From NCBI RefSeq assembly GCF_000308495.1, contig NZ_BAFU01000247.1, positions 1-64,000 on the forward strand: a DNA stretch of 64,000 bases, in the 5' to 3' direction. Source of the stretch: Nocardia brevicatena NBRC 12119. Its GTDB lineage: Bacteria > Actinomycetota > Actinomycetes > Mycobacteriales > Mycobacteriaceae. The notes below the pieces were generated by a model. That model did no database searches. It saw only the letters and a program-made list of their open reading frames with translations, and had not been told where the DNA came from. Positions 61,760 to 64,000 of this stretch are shown one piece after another. Numbering within the stretch: position 1 is the first letter of the stretch; each line of letters opens with the position of its first letter. Made by a program: the position numbers and the translations under genes.

Positions 61760-62613
61760 GCGTCGACACCGTGACCCACGCGTCCCGGAGTTGCGGCGAC
61801 ACCATGCTCCCGTACCGGGTCACGAACCGCGTGCCGCAGACACAGGACACCACCACACTGGTGTTGGATCCGATCGAGCGCGCGGCGCCACGGTTCCGGG
61901 CCGGCCAGTTCATGATGCTCTACCGCTACGGAGTGGGTGAGATCGCGATATCGGTCAGCGGGGACCCCACCGGCCATGAGATGGTCCTGGAGCACACCAT
62001 TCGTGCGGTCGGTGCGGTGAGCACCGCGTTGCGTGACACACCGGTCGGCGGTGTGGTCGGGGTGCGCGGTCCGTTCGGCGCCGGGTGGGACCCGGAATCG
62101 GCGACCGGCCACGACCTCGTGATAGTCGGCGGCGGGGTCGGTCTGGCACCGCTGCGTCCGGTGGTGCTCGGCGCGCTCGCCGACCGTGACGCGTACCGCC
62201 GTGTCATCCTCGTCACCGGTGCCCGAACCCCGGCCGACATACTCTTCCGCCGCGATCAGGACGACTGGGAAGCCACCGATCGGATCGAACTGCATCGGAC
62301 GGTCGATCACCCCGCACCCGGCTGGACCGGGTCGATCGGCTTCGTCACCGAGCCGCTGGCACAGCTGAATCCGGACCCCGGTCACACCACGGCGTTCCTG
62401 TGTGGACCGGAGCCGATGATGCGCTTCTGCGCCCAGACGCTGCTGGGCAAGGGAGTCGCCGCGACCGACATCCGAGTGTCACTGGAACGGAACATGCAGT
62501 GCGGCATCGGCCGGTGTGGTCACTGCCAGCTCGGTCCCCTGTTGCTCTGCCGAGACGGCCCGGTCGTCGACTACGCCGTGGCCGGACCACTGTTGGCCGT
62601 ACGGGAGTTGTGA
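61756..62613 (+). CDS. Group 3b [NiFe] hydrogenase FAD/NAD(P)-binding subunit (HydG/HyhG-like)
   Basis: 285 aa. Ferredoxin-NADP reductase fold: [23 protein letters not shown] (FAD), [13 protein letters not shown] and [17 protein letters not shown] (NAD(P) loop), [32 protein letters not shown]-terminal [2Fe-2S] site is in [15 protein letters not shown] plus LLLCRDG. It passes electrons between the Fe-S subunit and NADP(H). Overlaps the cNMP protein before it by 4 bases and the small subunit after it by one base. Start ATG 61756. Confidence 0.92.
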   Translation: MSVDTVTHASRSCGDTMLPYRVTNRVPQTQDTTTLVLDPIERAAPRFRAGQFMMLYRYGVGEIAISVSGDPTGHEMVLEHTIRAVGAVSTALRDTPVGGVVGVRGPFGAGWDPESATGHDLVIVGGGVGLAPLRPVVLGALADRDAYRRVILVTGARTPADILFRRDQDDWEATDRIELHRTVDHPAPGWTGSIGFVTEPLAQLNPDPGHTTAFLCGPEPMMRFCAQTLLGKGVAATDIRVSLERNMQCGIGRCGHCQLGPLLLCRDGPVVDYAVAGPLLAVREL

Positions 62614-63386
62614 TGGACGCCCCGACACTGGCGGTGTGGAAGTTCACCTCCTGCGACGGCTGCCAGCTCACTCTCCTCGACTGCGAGGACGAACTCCTGA
62701 CGCTGGCCGGCCGGATACGTATCGTTCACTTCTTGGAGGCATCCAGTGCGGTGGAGCCCGGGCCGTACGATGTGTCCCTGGTGGAGGGTTCGATCACCAC
62801 CCCCGAAGAGCGGCGTCGAATCGTCGAGATTCGCGAGCAGTCCCGGATCCTGGTGGCAATCGGGGCATGCGCCACTCACGGTGGGATTCAAGCGCTGCGA
62901 AACTTCGCCGACGTCGCCGAATTCACCTCCGTGGTCTACGCCGACCCGCAATACATCTCTACCCTCGCCACTTCCACATCGATCTCGGAACACGTACCGG
63001 TGGATTTCGAGCTGCGCGGCTGTCCGATCGATCGCCGTCAGCTGCTCGAAACGCTCACCGCCTTCCTGGCCGGCCGCACCCCCGATCTCCCGAACACCAG
63101 CGTGTGCACCGAGTGCAAACGACGCGGCACCACCTGCGTGATGGTCGCCGACGGTATCCCCTGCCTCGGGCCGGTCACCCAGGCCGGGTGCGGTGCCCTG
63201 TGTCCGGCATATCACCGCGGCTGCTTCGGCTGCTTCGGGCCGATGGCGAAACCGAATGTCGGTGCCCTGCTTCCCATTCTGCGCATCAACGGCATGCCCG
63301 CGGACGAGATCGACCGGGTATTCACCACATTCGCGGCCGCCGAACCGGACTTCGCGGAAAGGAACCCCGGTGAGCCACCGCGGTAG
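62613..63386 (+). CDS. Group 3b [NiFe] hydrogenase small subunit (HydD/HyhS-like)
   Basis: 257 aa. Cysteine ligands of the three Fe-S clusters: [13 protein letters not shown] (proximal), [18 protein letters not shown] and RGCPIDRRQ, then [13 protein letters not shown] and [18 protein letters not shown] (medial/distal). It carries electrons from the Ni-Fe site to the Fe-S subunit. It has no Tat signal, consistent with a cytoplasmic enzyme. The first base of its ATG is the last of the previous stop (TGATG); its last 17 bases overlap the large subunit gene. Confidence 0.93.
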   Translation: MDAPTLAVWKFTSCDGCQLTLLDCEDELLTLAGRIRIVHFLEASSAVEPGPYDVSLVEGSITTPEERRRIVEIREQSRILVAIGACATHGGIQALRNFADVAEFTSVVYADPQYISTLATSTSISEHVPVDFELRGCPIDRRQLLETLTAFLAGRTPDLPNTSVCTECKRRGTTCVMVADGIPCLGPVTQAGCGALCPAYHRGCFGCFGPMAKPNVGALLPILRINGMPADEIDRVFTTFAAAEPDFAERNPGEPPR

Positions 63387-64000
63387 GAAGCTGAAGGTCG
63401 ACTCGCTGGCACGAGTGGAAGGCGAAGGCGCACTGCGGATCACCGTAACCGACGGGACGGTCGAACGCGCCGAGCTGAACATCTACGAGCCGCCGCGGTT
63501 CTTCGAAGCGTTCCTGCGTGGCCGCGCCTATACCGAGCCACCGGACATCACCTCGCGCATCTGCGGTATCTGTCCGGTGGCCTATCAGGTCAGCGCATGC
63601 AACGCCATCGAACAGGCCTGCGGAATCGAGCTGGACCGGCCACTGGCCGACCTGCGCCGACTGCTGTATTGCGGGGAATGGATATCCAGCCACTCCCTGC
63701 ACATCCACCTGTTGCATATCCCCGACTTCTTCGGCTACCCCGACGCGATCACCTTGGCCGCCGACCACCGCGACCTCGTCGAGCAGGGTCTGGCAGTGAA
63801 AAAGGCGGGCAATACCCTGCTCGAACTCATCGGCGGCAGAGCGATCCATCCCATCAATGTGCGGGTCGGCGGGTTCTACTCCGTTCCCGAACGCACCGAT
63901 CTGGTTCCGCTGTCCGAGCAGCTGCGCCGGGCACTCGACTACGCCATCGACACCGCACGCCGGGCCGCCGGCTTCGACTTCCCCGAATTGGAACTCGACC
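63370..64000 (+). CDS. Group 3b [NiFe] hydrogenase large subunit (partial, runs off the window)
   Basis: The first 210 codons of the catalytic subunit. The start is GTG at 63370 ([21 protein letters not shown]), with AAAGGA 7 bases upstream, overlapping the small-subunit gene by 17 bases. The L1 Ni-ligand motif is [16 protein letters not shown] (about residues 60-75), and the segment [16 protein letters not shown] follows. These match cytosolic group 3 enzymes. The second Ni-binding motif and the maturation-protease site lie beyond the window. No hydrogenase maturation genes are seen in the window. Confidence 0.92.
   Translation, partial: MSHRGRKLKVDSLARVEGEGALRITVTDGTVERAELNIYEPPRFFEAFLRGRAYTEPPDITSRICGICPVAYQVSACNAIEQACGIELDRPLADLRRLLYCGEWISSHSLHIHLLHIPDFFGYPDAITLAADHRDLVEQGLAVKKAGNTLLELIGGRAIHPINVRVGGFYSVPERTDLVPLSEQLRRALDYAIDTARRAAGFDFPELELD

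Overview
The window is high-GC actinobacterial DNA, most likely from Nocardia or a close relative. Supporting features are GTG/TTG starts with GGAGG-type ribosome binding sites, a Nocardia-type carboxylic acid reductase, a stand-alone LigD polymerase, a mycobacterial CtpI-type ATPase, an aminoacyl-phosphatidylglycerol synthase/hydrolase pair and many fatty-acid/terpenoid catabolism genes. No rRNA, tRNA, CRISPR array or intact mobile element was seen.

Layout. 0-5.5 kb: a decayed polyprenyl synthetase, a divergent SnoaL-like lipoprotein/MarR pair with palindromic operators, a decayed HAD gene, a decayed ATP-dependent DNA ligase abutting an intact LigD polymerase, and an RDD membrane protein. 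6-14 kb: a 40-aa basic protein, carboxylic acid reductase with a possible iron box, a trace of a Tn3-type transposase, and a carotenoid-type FAD enzyme overlapping a Rieske protein. 14-31.4 kb: a large catabolic island. It holds a GntR-regulated beta-oxidation operon, a PEP-utilising phosphotransferase (truncated and frameshifted), an aldehyde dehydrogenase tail, a phosphatase, a second thiolase with a decayed acyl-CoA ligase, and a divergent operon of Asp/Glu racemase, three SDRs, three acyl-CoA dehydrogenases and an enoyl-CoA hydratase. A motif shared by two promoters, and partly by a third, suggests one GntR regulator. 31.4-43 kb: two PucR-type regulators, a GreA-like factor behind tandem hairpins, hydrolases, a lytic transglycosylase and several decayed genes (permease, globin, aldo-keto reductase, MmyB-type regulator). 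43-59.8 kb: the aminoacyl-PG pair, CtpI with two small partners, a frameshifted ZIP transporter, an FAD oxidoreductase/LysR pair, a YcaQ-type glycosylase and secreted or membrane proteins. 60-64 kb: a group 3b-like [NiFe] hydrogenase operon with a cyclic-nucleotide-binding protein inside it and a DosR-like box upstream; the large subunit runs off the window.

Two themes stand out. Several genes are broken by a single base, mostly in short G/C runs, with the rest of the protein well conserved; these may be sequencing errors rather than true pseudogenes. Others are truly decayed (internal deletions, missing catalytic motifs). At about 20.2 kb two truncated genes on opposite strands meet at one point, which indicates a rearrangement or a misassembly.
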